Shown one piece after another: positions 36,656-47,400 of a DNA stretch of 64,000 nucleotides (its first letter is position 1; every line of letters starts with the position of its first letter). The notes under the pieces are model-generated. The model was not told the DNA's origin. It made no database searches and saw only the letters and a program-made list of their open reading frames with translations. A program made the position numbers and the translations under genes. This DNA comes from Coniochaeta sp. PMI_546 (lineage: Eukaryota > Ascomycota > Sordariomycetes > Coniochaetales > Coniochaetaceae), in contig MU271146.1 in the NCBI GenBank assembly GCA_021432605.1, positions 1,922,001-1,986,000 on the forward strand. The letters are read 5' to 3'.

Positions 36656-38144
36656 ATGTGCTGAGGATCGGTGGACCGTGAGACGGGAACTGTACATTCG
36701 AGTGTACGATAATGCATTTATTGGGTTTCTAGTGTACATTTGGCTGTACATGGCTATGTAAGTATACCGAAGGTAAACTGGTTATTGGGTTCTGACAAGA
36801 ATTACCATGTGGAAATACGTGTAGCTTCAAGCAAAATTTGAAGCATAAGGTAGCCACACACAATTATGCGTAAATCATACCGCAAGTGACATGATTTGCA
36901 TAGCAGCACAAGATAGACAATCCGTGTACCACTTCTCGGATGATTGTCAGGGCGATATGACGTCGTTTCGCCGCGGGGGCCGCTCGAATGTTCATGGAAG
37001 CTTGGAAGTGCTTCCACGCATCGGCAGAAAAATATACAACGAGGAACGACTCTTACGTCTGCTTGGTAGAGATTACCCGGACCATTATATCGGTCTGTTA
37101 TTACCAAAGAACCAGCAGACCTATACACTACGAGAATATCGGGTTTTGCGTCCGAAGTCCTCTTGGGCCCCTTTCCCCATGGCTGTTGCCCGCTCCTGTA
37201 GCTTTCTATGGCGTCATTTTGTGCTTTGGTGTTGTATCTGGACGACATGACCGACATTTCGCTGCTGCTGGCTATAGTCGAGAAAGGATGTCCTCAAATA
37301 TCGGCTGCCAGTGCTTGATATGTCTGGGACCAGAACGCCACACCGCCTCGATGGGACATAACATCGATGTCATCCAGGGATAACGGTGGGCAAATCTATC
37401 GTGGCTCTCGGCTTGGCTATTGAACACTAGGTATCCGTTTCCCGCCCTGTTCTCTGGATCGAGCGTCTTGCGGTGGATAGACAACCTCGATGCAGCGTAA
37501 CAGGGACCGACGAACCGAGGCCGTGGATAGGGACATGACTAGCAGATCACTTTGTATTTGGACTGTGGAAACGACGAAGGCGGGAATGTCCACACAGTTA
37601 TCTATCGAATCTTAACACAGAGCCTAGATTCGACCAGGCGCCGGCTCGGAGAATGTGCCACTCGCACAGTCAGGAGCATGGCATGCTCATTCTCTCACAC
37701 GCCACGCGAAATGGCCCATACCATACACTTGCGATAAAACCTTCCAGCTTTTGAGCCTCTGACCTCTTCTGATCCCAGGCAGGTTTCCCTGCTGAGTACA
37801 CAACAATAAGAAAACCGAAGCAAGTCCCAATACCCCTTGGCCAATCGCTCCAACGCCATATCCGAACCGTAGCACCAGGAGCCCTCCCTGACCGATAAAT
37901 ACCGACGGTCACGGCCTCCGGACTCCAAGATCAACCGACCACCCGTCCTACGCGGCTTCGCGAGCTGCCGAGTGTGACAATAGCCCCTCATAAGTCATCG
38001 CCCCTGCCGAACGCTCACTGATCCGGAGCACGCGGCAGAGCATGCATACTGGCCCTGTTGGCCCAAGGTGAACGAGCAGCATTTCACTGTTCATCTCCCT
38101 ACCAGATCACTAAAATAAAGACACCAATAATGACCACTGCCGAC
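36656..38144. other. 1.5-kb convergent spacer
   Basis: Between the 3' ends of uL4m and the bZIP gene. Several ORFs of 60-151 codons overlap on both strands near 36800-37400, none with a recognisable domain, signal peptide or splicing pattern. I see no repeat or RNA gene. Confidence 0.5.
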
Positions 38145-39245
38145 CTATTGCTCTGTATCAAAGAGGTCATCCGGCATATGATCAAAGTTCAGCACCGAAT
38201 TCTGAGCTAGGCTAGGCGAAGACAGACTCGGGAAAGCAATGTCTGTCGGCGACGTCTGCGTCGATGACGCTACCCAGGCCGGGTCAGTCGAGAGCGAGTC
38301 CTCCGCCGTGTAGTCGAAAGACGTACCTTGGGAAAAGGCGAGACTGTCACGCCTATCGGCGCTGCTGAAGCTGCCGAGACCGGCGCCGTGGTTGACGCTC
38401 GACACGCTCGAGTGACGCGTGTGGGGAAAATCCGATGCCCGCCCGCCGCTGGCCGCCGCTCGCTGGTGCCCGAACAGGTCCGAGGTCTGGACGAACTTGG
38501 TCGCCTCGTTTGAGATCCACCTGTCGATGTTGGGGTCGTTGCACTTGGCGTGCATCATCAGGTGGTGCTTCAGCGAGCCTACCTCGGTGACCAGGGTGTT
38601 GTATTCCATCTGCAGGTGTGCGTGCCGGCCCTCGAGCACTACCTTGGCCTCTTCCAGCTCAGAGACAAACTGCTTCTTCTTCTCTCGGCATTTGCTTGCC
38701 GCTATCCGGTTGCGCTCCAGGAATTTATTCCTCTTATCGTCCTCGGGCGACTCTTTCTTGATCTTCTTCGTTCTGGTCCGCTTCCTCGGGGGTTCCGGGT
38801 CGGGGGGTGTGATGGCTGTGGACTCGCTCAAATTCGTCGAGCTTGACGAGGAAGACTGTTCTGATTTGAGGCTGGAGGTCGGGCGTGTGGAGCATATCAA
38901 TTCTGGCGTCTTGGAGGGTGTCTTGCTGGCACGGTCCCGCAGCGCCATGATGGTGTCGCCGTCCTCTTCGGCATACGGTCCGGCCCGGGCGAACATCGGC
39001 TGTTGGAGCGTGGCCGCTTTGGCGGTTTCTGTCGTCTCCTCAGTTCCGTCCCACACACCCAAACCAGACACCTTGATCTTGGACGACGAAGGAAAAGGGG
39101 CCTCGCGGCTGACCACTTTGTCGGCGAACATCGGATAGCTCTGGTCAAGCGTGGTTGCCCTTCGGACATCGCCGAAGCTGTAGGCGTAGCGGTCGCCGCC
39201 GTCGATGCCCAGACAGTCGGCGAAAAGTGAAGAGGGAGTGTCCAT
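38145..39245 (-). CDS. ATF/CREB-type bZIP transcription factor
   Basis: 366-aa single-exon nuclear regulator. The basic region at 171-191 (KRNKFLERNRIAASKCREKK) holds the N-x2-A-A-x2-C/S-R signature (NRIAASKCR). It is followed by a zipper with leucines at 197, 204, 211, 218 and 225, exactly seven apart. A conserved extension after the zipper, HAKCNDPNIDRWI, resembles fungal ATF-family bZIPs of the Atf/Jlb type rather than GCN4/CPC1 or AP-1 factors (no cysteine-rich domains). A Ser run (129-136) and a KTPSKTP element lie N-terminal to the basic region, with a basic RKRTRTKKIKK stretch that may act as nuclear signal. The C-terminus is acidic. Upstream lie an unusually long region, a 57-codon upstream ORF and paired CCAAT repeats. 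The precise orthologue is not assigned. Confidence 0.88.
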   Translation of the reverse strand: MDTPSSLFADCLGIDGGDRYAYSFGDVRRATTLDQSYPMFADKVVSREAPFPSSSKIKVSGLGVWDGTEETTETAKAATLQQPMFARAGPYAEEDGDTIMALRDRASKTPSKTPELICSTRPTSSLKSEQSSSSSSTNLSESTAITPPDPEPPRKRTRTKKIKKESPEDDKRNKFLERNRIAASKCREKKKQFVSELEEAKVVLEGRHAHLQMEYNTLVTEVGSLKHHLMMHAKCNDPNIDRWISNEATKFVQTSDLFGHQRAAASGGRASDFPHTRHSSVSSVNHGAGLGSFSSADRRDSLAFSQGTSFDYTAEDSLSTDPAWVASSTQTSPTDIAFPSLSSPSLAQNSVLNFDHMPDDLFDTEQ

Positions 39246-39269
39246 ACCTTCGGTTGGTCACTTTCTACC

Positions 39270-39301
39270 CTAATTGGCAGACCCTGGGTCTAATTGGCAG
39301 A
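39270..39301 (-). promoter_or_regulatory. Paired CCAAT-containing direct repeats
   Basis: TCTGCCAATTAG (read on the minus strand) occurs twice, at 39290-39301 and 39270-39281. The copies share orientation and are 20 bases apart, about two helical turns. They lie 25-56 bases upstream of the bZIP ATG. CCAAT is the core of the HAP/CBC complex site. The repeat is seen; binding is inferred. Confidence 0.5.
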
Positions 39302-39333
39302 TGCAATGGACGGCTCAAGCGAATCAAGGCCAG

Positions 39334-39507
39334 CTAGCTTTCAAGGGTCAGACGTGACGGGTCGCAGCGATTGATCGACAAGTGGAGGTTGTCTAGGTAG
39401 GCGCAGCCGTCAAGGCCGAGTCGCAGAGACGGGATGTCAAGAGCTGCGTTGAATTGTATTTGGCCAAGGATACCGACGTTGCAGCTGTGGTTCCGAGTCT
39501 TAGCCAT
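39334..39507 (-). promoter_or_regulatory. 57-codon upstream ORF before the bZIP gene
   Basis: ATG at 39507 to stop at 39334, ending 88 bases before the bZIP ATG, with no further ATG between. It begins MAKTRNHSCNVG and ends SRLTLES. It resembles no family I know. If the transcript starts upstream it would be a long uORF able to regulate translation; if transcription starts near the CCAAT repeats it is not in the mRNA. Confidence 0.4.
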
Positions 39508-40070
39508 GTCATTCGTTCTTGTTTGATTGACTAACTGTTGGTCGCAAGGCGAGTCCTGGAAAAAGAAACACGAGAGACGCGAGGATGCGAGCCAAGTACG
39601 CACCTTTGTGTTACAATGCGCTGTTGCGTGGGTTGGAGGTGTCCTCTGAAATCTGGTACAGTAATGCAGCGATATCAGGTTCGCGCCACAGCCGTTCCGG
39701 AGGTGAATGTGCTTGTACCAATATGGCAGCAAGGAGGCCGGCGCGGTGTCAGGAACAAGAAACCAAGTTGCAGGTTGCAATGTGATGTTGCCGGTTGCCG
39801 AGACCAGTTGAGGTGAAGCGAGGTGAGGTGAGACGAGACGGGGTGAGTGCCAAGTGGAATTGGTAGTGAATTGGCTTTCTCTGGAGAATGAGTTGGATGA
39901 GTGAGTGAGAGAGTGTGTGGGAAGGTTTTACAGCAACAGGATCATCAGGAACAATCAAGGTTTGGGTGGTGCGACCCGGTTCTTCATTCACTCTGTTTGC
40001 AACCTCTGCTTGCAGGTGGATGTGGTACCTCCTCGGTGGTAATGGTAGTGAAGAGCTAAGGCAAGGGAAG

Positions 40071-40094
40071 GTAAGGTAAGGTAGGCAAGGTAGG
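40071..40094. repeat. Short tandem of GTAAG/GGTAGG-like units
   Basis: GTAAGGTAAGGTAGG followed by CAAGGTAGG. This is the densest local occurrence of the AAGGTA-type motif in the window. Function unknown. Confidence 0.6.
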
Positions 40095-40747
40095 GAGCTC
40101 AGCTGCTTGGTAGCTAAACACCTGAGGGAAAGCTCCGGCGGGGTGTTGTGGAGGGGCGAAACCTTCCACCTGCTGCACAGTTTCTTAGTCTACAACAATG
40201 GAACTGCAAGATGTAAGGCGACAAGATCGACAGACAAGGAAAATCTAGAAAAGAGCACTAGACAAGGTAGGTTCTGTTCCAGTGTGTTCAATGCTCGTGG
40301 CGATCACAGGTCCTACTGCGGTACGGGTAGAAAGGTCGTAACGAGAGCACATCCATACTGCGTAGTAGCTACCGAGCGGAGAAATTGGCCACCAGCGTGT
40401 TGTTCATAATTGGTTTCCATGTCTGGCATGTCATCAGAAAGCGGAATCTGCAACATAGCTGTGGTACCACCCTTAGCAGGTCAAGGACGGGCAGGACGGG
40501 GAAGGCGGTGCTACTGCGTCCACAATGTTGTGCACCACTTGCTAGCGTGTGCAGAGCAAATAGGAGACAAAGTTCCGCACGCAATGCAAGAAAGGTACTT
40601 TGCCGATAAGTACTGCATAGCGTGGTCTTACACGTGTACAAGGTGTTTCCGTTGCGAAAAACACATTTCTTAGGTAGCCCTTCCTGACCAACCGTTTTTA
40701 CCTCCGGGGCTTCTTGATTCGCTATTGGGGGGCTACCTTATACACTA

Positions 40748-40764
40748 CTGTGTATCATACACAG
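40748..40764. repeat. 17-bp perfect palindrome CTGTGTAT-C-ATACACAG
   Basis: Eight bases pair perfectly around a single central base. It lies in the bZIP/RPA3 spacer. It could be a dimeric-protein site, but no family is recognised. Confidence 0.55.
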
Positions 40765-41949
40765 CACATACTTACCATAGTAGTAAGGTACGTCCTGGAT
40801 CCTGGATCCGCTGATTCGTACCTCGAGGATCTTCGGTAAGTACTCTTGTCCAAGTCGGGTAACTCCTAGCCTACCTTAGCATCGACTTGCAGGTGAGTAT
40901 CAGGTCTGTCCCAAGTTGAGCTACTACGTGCCGAAAGCAGCAACCACTACCTGAGTCGTAGCAACTAACACGTGCTAGCTGCCTCTACAAAAAGGTAACC
41001 ATCATCACTTATCTGTACCCTACGGTAAATCCTGCCTTGATGCAGGCACATGTGCTTCGATAGAGGTGCTACATCCTGCAGCAGGATAAGGTACTGACTA
41101 GAGGTTTTATGTAAGCTTGCGGATATGCGGCGGCAGAGTGATAGCGGTGTTCTTTGCTCTTTGCTGTTCCTATCGGCTGCGGCTCCTCACATAGTACGGT
41201 CTCGCATAGTACTGTGGGCCTGTGTGGCTCCACAGGAGCTGATTAGGATGGAAACCCATTTTCTCCGTAGCTCCCGGTGCCTATCCCCAATTGTTGGTGG
41301 ACGAACCCACTACTCCCGTGGTCGCTTGAAGTACCGTTGACCCTGACATGCATAGTGCAGGCAAAATGGGGTCCAGGGTCGGCTGAAGCATTGGGAAGCA
41401 GGGAGCACTGATCTCCAGGTGTTTCTTCGATGGCGCGTGAAAATCGTCCTCGTACAGCGACCTGCAAAGTACCTGCTGCTCTGGTGGGCAGCCTGGTTAA
41501 GGAACTAGACTACATACACGTAGTAAGGTAGGTAGTTAAAAGGACCAAATGCTCCGGAGAGGCCGTGCGTTTGCGGCTCCACTATAAGCCGCAGCTCCGC
41601 TCGCCCCCCGCAGCCTTAAGCGTTTATCAGTTCAACCCGTGCGTATTGCCGGTTTGCTATAATCATCCTTGCCGGACGACGTCATGCCGCAGCTTCAAAT
41701 TCAACTTCAAGCCAAACGTCTGCGCTGACAACACCTTGACATTCCACTGCCAGCCTACCCCTCTCAACAATCCTACTAGGAAGTCTAGGCTCTACCACAC
41801 TAAGTCGTCAAGATCCTGCATCAATCTCTAAGCGATAGTCAGGGCCATCATTGGGCCGAGCAGCCAACCTACCCTGGCCTACTTACCTACATACCCTACC
41901 ATAATACTGAGTCTAAAGCATAACCGCATTCTTAACCCGCCCGTTCAAG

Positions 41950-42560
41950 ATGGAGGCGACTTCCACCCCCCGCATCACCAGTCAATATCTAGACAATTAC
42001 GTCGGCCGCAATGTTATGATCGTCGGGAAGGTCGTCCAACTCCGGGGCGACACCGCCGTCGTTGACGCCGATGGCAATGTCACCGCTCACCTGAACCGCG
42101 TAAGTTTCCGCCTCCGATGATGGCGACATAGAGACGAGAACCCGCGGCCCCAATCGCCGCATCGGATAACGGTCCCAAGCTAACCTGCTTATCCAGGACG
42201 CTCATCTCTCTGTCGGCAATGCCGCCCAGCTCATCGGGAAGGTGAACCCTGACCTCTCCATCAAGGTCCTAAGCTCGATGGATATCAAGCAATCCGTTCC
42301 CGTCGGTAAGCCTTTAGAACGCCCCCTCGAGACCCAAATCTTTTTCAGCGTATAGGCTCGGCTTCGGGAGCCTGGTCTGGATCTAGTGATCTACCCGAAC
42401 CCTTCCAGCATCATGCGAGGCACGCGAGGTACAGAAACCTAATCGAACAAATATAGACTTCGATCTCTGCCGCACCGTGGTGGAGCTCTCTCAGCTGCCG
42501 AGCGTGAAGAACCTCTTCGTCAGTGACTCCGGCCATGGCGGGGGCGGCGCCTACAACTGA
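41950..42560 (+). CDS. rfa3: Replication protein A subunit 3 (RPA14)
   Basis: Smallest subunit of the heterotrimeric single-stranded DNA-binding complex RPA, used in replication, repair and recombination. Exons 41950-42099, 42197-42305 and 42457-42560 encode 120 aa, the usual size. The protein is one OB fold: TSQYLDNYVGRNVMIVGKV then QLRGDTAVVDADGNVTAHL, SIKVLSSMDIKQSVPV and a C-terminal helix region VVELSQLPSVKNLF that packs in the trimer core. It ends with GHGGGGAYN. Intron 2 is long for this window (151 nt); both introns have good donors (GTAAGT, GTAAGC). It was missed by simple ORF finding because all exons are short. It is divergent from the bZIP gene across 2.7 kb. Confidence 0.88.
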
Positions 42561-44418
42561 CCGTCCCATGCCGGCGGTATGGCCGTGCCTCCCTTGTACC
42601 GGCCGACCGTGCTCCCCATCCTCGCAACATGTGAACCGGGTTTCGCCAAGTAAACAACAGTCGCTTCAAAATGATGTCCCGGTTTTCCAGATTGCCAGAG
42701 GATTAGCCATGATCTACTCACCCTTTGCCTAGCTGATCCTTGAAGCGCAACCGAACCTTTCTAGCTTCACCTCACGAGTAAACACCACAATGGAACCGGC
42801 ACGGATGCGGGTCTTAAACAGCAAACATTGGGCGTTAGCACATGTCAAACCATCAGCACCAGGTTCCAAAGCTCGGTCTGGACGATATCGCCGCTCCAGA
42901 GGGCAGGACGAAGCTTTCGGGATCTCAGGAAGTTAAGATCGGCGGATTTCGTGAACAAGAACATGGTAGACTTTGGAAGGTATTACAGAAATTAAAGACG
43001 TAGATGGCGACAGATAATGGACTTGACTTTTTCAAAGCGCGGATATGATGGGAGACGGGAGCAGCCGCAATGGCCCACGGCAACGGCTAAGGGAGGAAGA
43101 TGCGGAATTAGACGGTGGTGCTTCCGCAGTAAGGTAGTTTACATGTGGCAGGGACAGGATCCGGATGTCATGAACTGCGAAGAAAGAGGAGCAGTGATGC
43201 AGAGGAGCAGGGAGACACCGTCCATGTTTGTATCGGAAATAGCAAAAGCAGGCACAAGCCAGGTGCGGAACAACGATCATGTAAGGCTATCTTTGAACGG
43301 AACCGAGAAGCTCGGCACCGGCCTCAGCATCTAGATATGCATGGACAAGGCGGGTAGATGGTCGCACGAAACTGGGACGAGTTTAGTCGATCAAGTTCGA
43401 CGATTTCTCGCTCGTAGTCGAATCTCGGTCCCCTTGATCAAAGTAGGTCCATCTTGCAGAACGGTGCGTCCGCAAACGATCCAGCAAAAATGGCCTCCTC
43501 CCGCTCCTGCAAATGTGATAGGACCTTCTCCTCCCTCTCATGCACGATCAACGTCTATTTTGGTGAGGTCGGCTCCCACCCATCCCCCCATCCCCTCACA
43601 AACAGGGTCCGTCTGCCAATCGTGTCGTTGCCTTCCGGTCGCAACTAGTGGTCCCAATCAACGCCTACCATTTACGCCCGCTTGCTGATCACACCACCCC
43701 GTTTGAGGCATCGAGGTCGCAGTGTTCTCGATTCGAAGGATCAGCAGATTTGTGTCCATCAGTTTTTAGAGTTTTGTACTACTGTGCTAAGGCAAGGGTG
43801 ATCCTTCCAGCTCGCGGGCAGGGCTAAAGAGTGCCGGGCTGCCGGGATGGGTGGATCGGAGCTTTGGACTACATTCGATAAGTGTAGCAGGCAAGGTATG
43901 TACATTGCCTTACAGTAGAACTGCCTGAAGGGGAGATACGAAGAACTTGGACGGGAATAGCGACGGACAAGCATCTACTCTCGGCCTTATGCGTTTCACA
44001 TAGCAATCAATTTTCCTCTACGGGAGCGACGAAATCAGGATTAGGAGAGGCTCAAGCAAGTTGAAGATACAGATTCATATTCTGATCTCTTGACGCCATT
44101 CAATGTGGCTTCTATCTAGCTAATCTAAGCCAAAACAACTGCATGGAAAACAAGACCCTGTTCCTGTTCCGCAGTGTTGGAAGTGCCAAAGACGCCGGTT
44201 GCCATGGTATAAGTAAACGATGCTCGCTAACAAAGCCGAAAGACACTGGTCTCCTGTGGCATAATTAGACACCTTTCGAGTGCAAACGCGCCGTGATCCC
44301 AATGTCGGCTGTCGAAAACCAACGCCAAACAAGCAAGGACGCGATGCACAATATCGACAATCCAGTTCCCATATAAAAACAAAACCAGTCAACATCAACA
44401 AATGCCACGCCAAATAGA
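42561..44418. other. 1.9-kb convergent spacer
   Basis: Between the 3' ends of RPA3 and the Ams2-like gene. ORFs up to 115 codons lack domains, splicing logic or signal peptides. One TAAGGTA at 43130-43136. The length is large for a convergent spacer, so an unrecognised non-coding transcript or decayed gene is possible, but I have no positive evidence. Confidence 0.45.
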
Positions 44419-47400
44419 TCACGCGGCCTTGTCATCCGCACCATCGGCATTAGGAGCCGACAGCTTGGCCCACATTTCTGCGATGGCGCTCTCATCCATC
44501 CCTGGGAACGAGTGGTGATGCCCTTGTTCTCCCCTGAGCAGCGGCGGCGAGCTCGGCAAGCCCATATCCCCAGGCAGAAAACTGCCAAAGTCCAAGTGAG
44601 AGTTGGCCGCCGCGAGCTGCTGCATCACGTCGTCCGAGTGCAGGTTGGGCAGGCTGCTGAGGTCCATGTCTGCCAGGCCATGCGAGGGCGAGCCCGAAGT
44701 GAACTCGTTCGCCTCGGACAGCAGCTGGTTGATCGTCGCGGTGAACGGGGAGTCGAACTGCTCGTTCGAGTCGATAGCAAAGTGTGCGTGCACAGGGTTG
44801 GCGCGCGGTGTGCGCCGCTTACTGGCGCTAAAGTTCAGCCCGAGAGAGAAGTTGATAGATCCTCCGCCGACGGACCGGGGTGTCTTGGATGGTGTGCGTT
44901 GGAGTTGTAGTAGCACCTGGCTCGGTGATTTTGCACCTGACTTGACCGACCGGATGGACCGCGATATGCTCCTAGTAATGGGCCTATGGCTTGGTGTTGG
45001 CCGGGTCGGTGTCTTAAACGGCCCGTTCTGAGCGGACTTGGGAGGCGGCGTCGACGGCCTCGGCGGCGGTGTGCCAAAGAGTTCCTGATCTAAGTCATCA
45101 TCGTCGGGGAGAGACGGCGTAGCCGCACGGTTAGGTACCAAATTCACGTTCTCCTTATCCGAAGTGGCTGGTTTGGAATGCTGGAAGTCGGGTGCTGTCT
45201 GGACAATGTTAACAGCCAATTCCCCGAGAACCTTCGGCACGCCGTCCTTGCGCGGAGAAGGGAAGAGAAGTCTTCGAGTGCCACCAAGGTTACTCGGGGC
45301 GTCTACAGCATCCTCGATCGGGATTGGGCTGTCTGCAGTCCCGCTACCCCTGGAGTGTGTCGAGCCCGGCGCCCGGTTTTCTGCAGGTCCGGGAAGATTC
45401 AGCATTGTCGGCTGTGTGGGCTGGCTCTGCTCACGCTCCGTAAACTGTGTACTTTGGCGTCTGGACCGCAACCCGTCTTCGCCATTCTGTTCATCCTTGG
45501 GCGAGTCATCGTCTTCAGGACCAAATGGATCAGTCATGGGATAGGCGTCCGAAGTCGGGTTCATCTGCCCATCGCTCTTGGTGCGTTGTCTCTTTGAGCG
45601 AGACTTCTCGCCATTCTGTCCTCGCTTTTTACGAGGTTGGTTCAGCCGCGAGGCATCTTTATCCCACCTGTCAGGTGGACGGTGACCTTTGAACTTGGCA
45701 AGCCAGATTCCACATGCTAATCATGTTAGGTATATATTCACGATATCCTGCTCAGAAGTTGACTTACGATTGCACAGCAACAGTTCTTTCCAGTCAACCC
45801 GTAGATCATCGCCGCCAAGATTCTTCTTCACAAGCCTGTACAACGTGGGTTGGCCTTCAGGGCTCCTCTCAAGAATATCAATACACGTGACGCAGCCCGG
45901 CTTGTCGGAGAACTCGTGGAACCCGGGGACGCCCTTATGCTCTTGAGTCCAAATCTTGCGCCACGTAGGCGTCTCGATCGCGCCGCAGTTGTTGCAAAAT
46001 GGTGGCATTTCGCCCTTTGCAATGGCAGTCTCCAGTCTGTCCTTGATCGATTGCTTCTTGACCAGGTTTTTGTTGTACTTTGGCTGCTCCCCATCCTCGC
46101 CGAGAGGACAAGGGCCCTCGGACTGGGGAACATCTGGTAATTGAGGCAAGGTCAAGAAAGTCTGCACGACCGGGTCGCTGGCGGGGACTGGAGGGGGTGG
46201 AAGAGACTTGGTCCTCGGTGATGCTGGTCGTACTGGTGGTAGTGTAGCACGCGCTTGCACCGCTTGTGATACCGCCGCATTCGAAGGCGCAGGGGCTGGC
46301 TCGGTTGCAGCAGGAGGAACGACGGGCGCATGCAGTGGCTCGGAATCCGCCTTTGGTAATTCGGGCTCAGTACATTGGGGTCCCATGACTGGTGGCTCAG
46401 CAACTGGTGGCGCAACGACGAGCGTTCGACTACCTCGTCTTTGCTCGTCAGCTAAGGCCGGAATCTGTGGCTGGTTGGTCCCTTCTGGTTGAGACGGTCT
46501 TCTGCTTTGGATCGATACTGCGACATCTGTGCTAGCCTGCGGTTGGGATCCGGGATTATTAGACTGCGTCAGCGGCTCCTTAACCTGAGGAGCAAGCGTC
46601 GGGTTGTCGGCTCCCTCAACAGATTCGACAGGAACCTCAAAAGCAGCCTTCGACACGGGAGACGTCTCTACAGCTGTCATGGCTTCAGATCGCGACGGCA
46701 TGGGTGCTGTGTGACATCTTTGGAGCTGCAGCTGCCTACGCGTAGGAGCAAGCACTACGGGGGGCGGTGGTCCCTTTGGCTCAAACGGTGTCGCTTGCAT
46801 TGGAGCAGCCTGCATCCTGTTGAGCGCCTTGGCCCTTCCATGAGGTTTGAAAGCACTGTTTTGTGGCAGCAGTTCCTGTGGGCCGGGATTGACCTCGTGG
46901 AAGGAAAAGGTCTGTGGCTGAGGGAAGCTGCCTTGGGAGAAATTCTCCTGTTGGTTCGACCTTCGCGGTGCCGGCTTCTGTAGCGGAAGTTTCGGTAGCA
47001 TATCAGGCAGACCTTCCTGTCTGGGGAGATCCTGTGCCAGTTCATCCTCATCGAAGAAATCATCTATTCCTCCACTCATGAAGCCCGAGTCCACAGGCGG
47101 CAGCGTTGGACTAGAAGGCGCTGGGCTCGACTGAGGATAAGCACTTGTACGTGGTACCGGTGGCGAGGACCCAAGATCTGCCGGGCTTTGACCAGGGGTA
47201 TAGCCTTGATCAGGAGAATGGGCGATGGAGTCCGTCGGTGAACGAGCGTCCTGGCTCATATTGATGCTCATGTTCGTCTGCAGGCTTGGTTGGCTTGGTT
47301 GCATTTGATACATCTCAAACCCGGCCATAGATGCCTTTCGCGGGAGTGCAATTGGTGGTCGTTTCTGCTGCTGTGAGGCGTTAGGAACAGGAGTCGGAGC

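Larger units (their letters stand above)
39246..41949. other. 2.7-kb divergent intergenic region, bZIP / RPA3
   Basis: Largest spacer in the window. The left part holds paired CCAAT repeats (39270-39301) and an upstream ORF (39334-39507). A degenerate GAGGTGA/GACGG-rich patch lies near 39809-39845. A run of GTAAGGTA-like units lies at 40071-40094 and further copies of TAAGGTA/TACCTTA at 40734, 40784, 40872, 41087 and 41524. A perfect 17-bp palindrome lies at 40748-40764. No protein gene is supported; ORFs of 60-100 codons have no features. Confidence 0.5.

Noticed and set aside
36802-37383. Overlapping ORFs of 119-151 codons on both strands
   Set aside because: Mutually overlapping, Cys/Trp/Arg-rich random-like products, no splice sites or homology recognised.
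37370-37390. Sequence resembling part of a homing-endonuclease target
   Set aside because: Only about ten bases match; no intein, intron or endonuclease ORF nearby.
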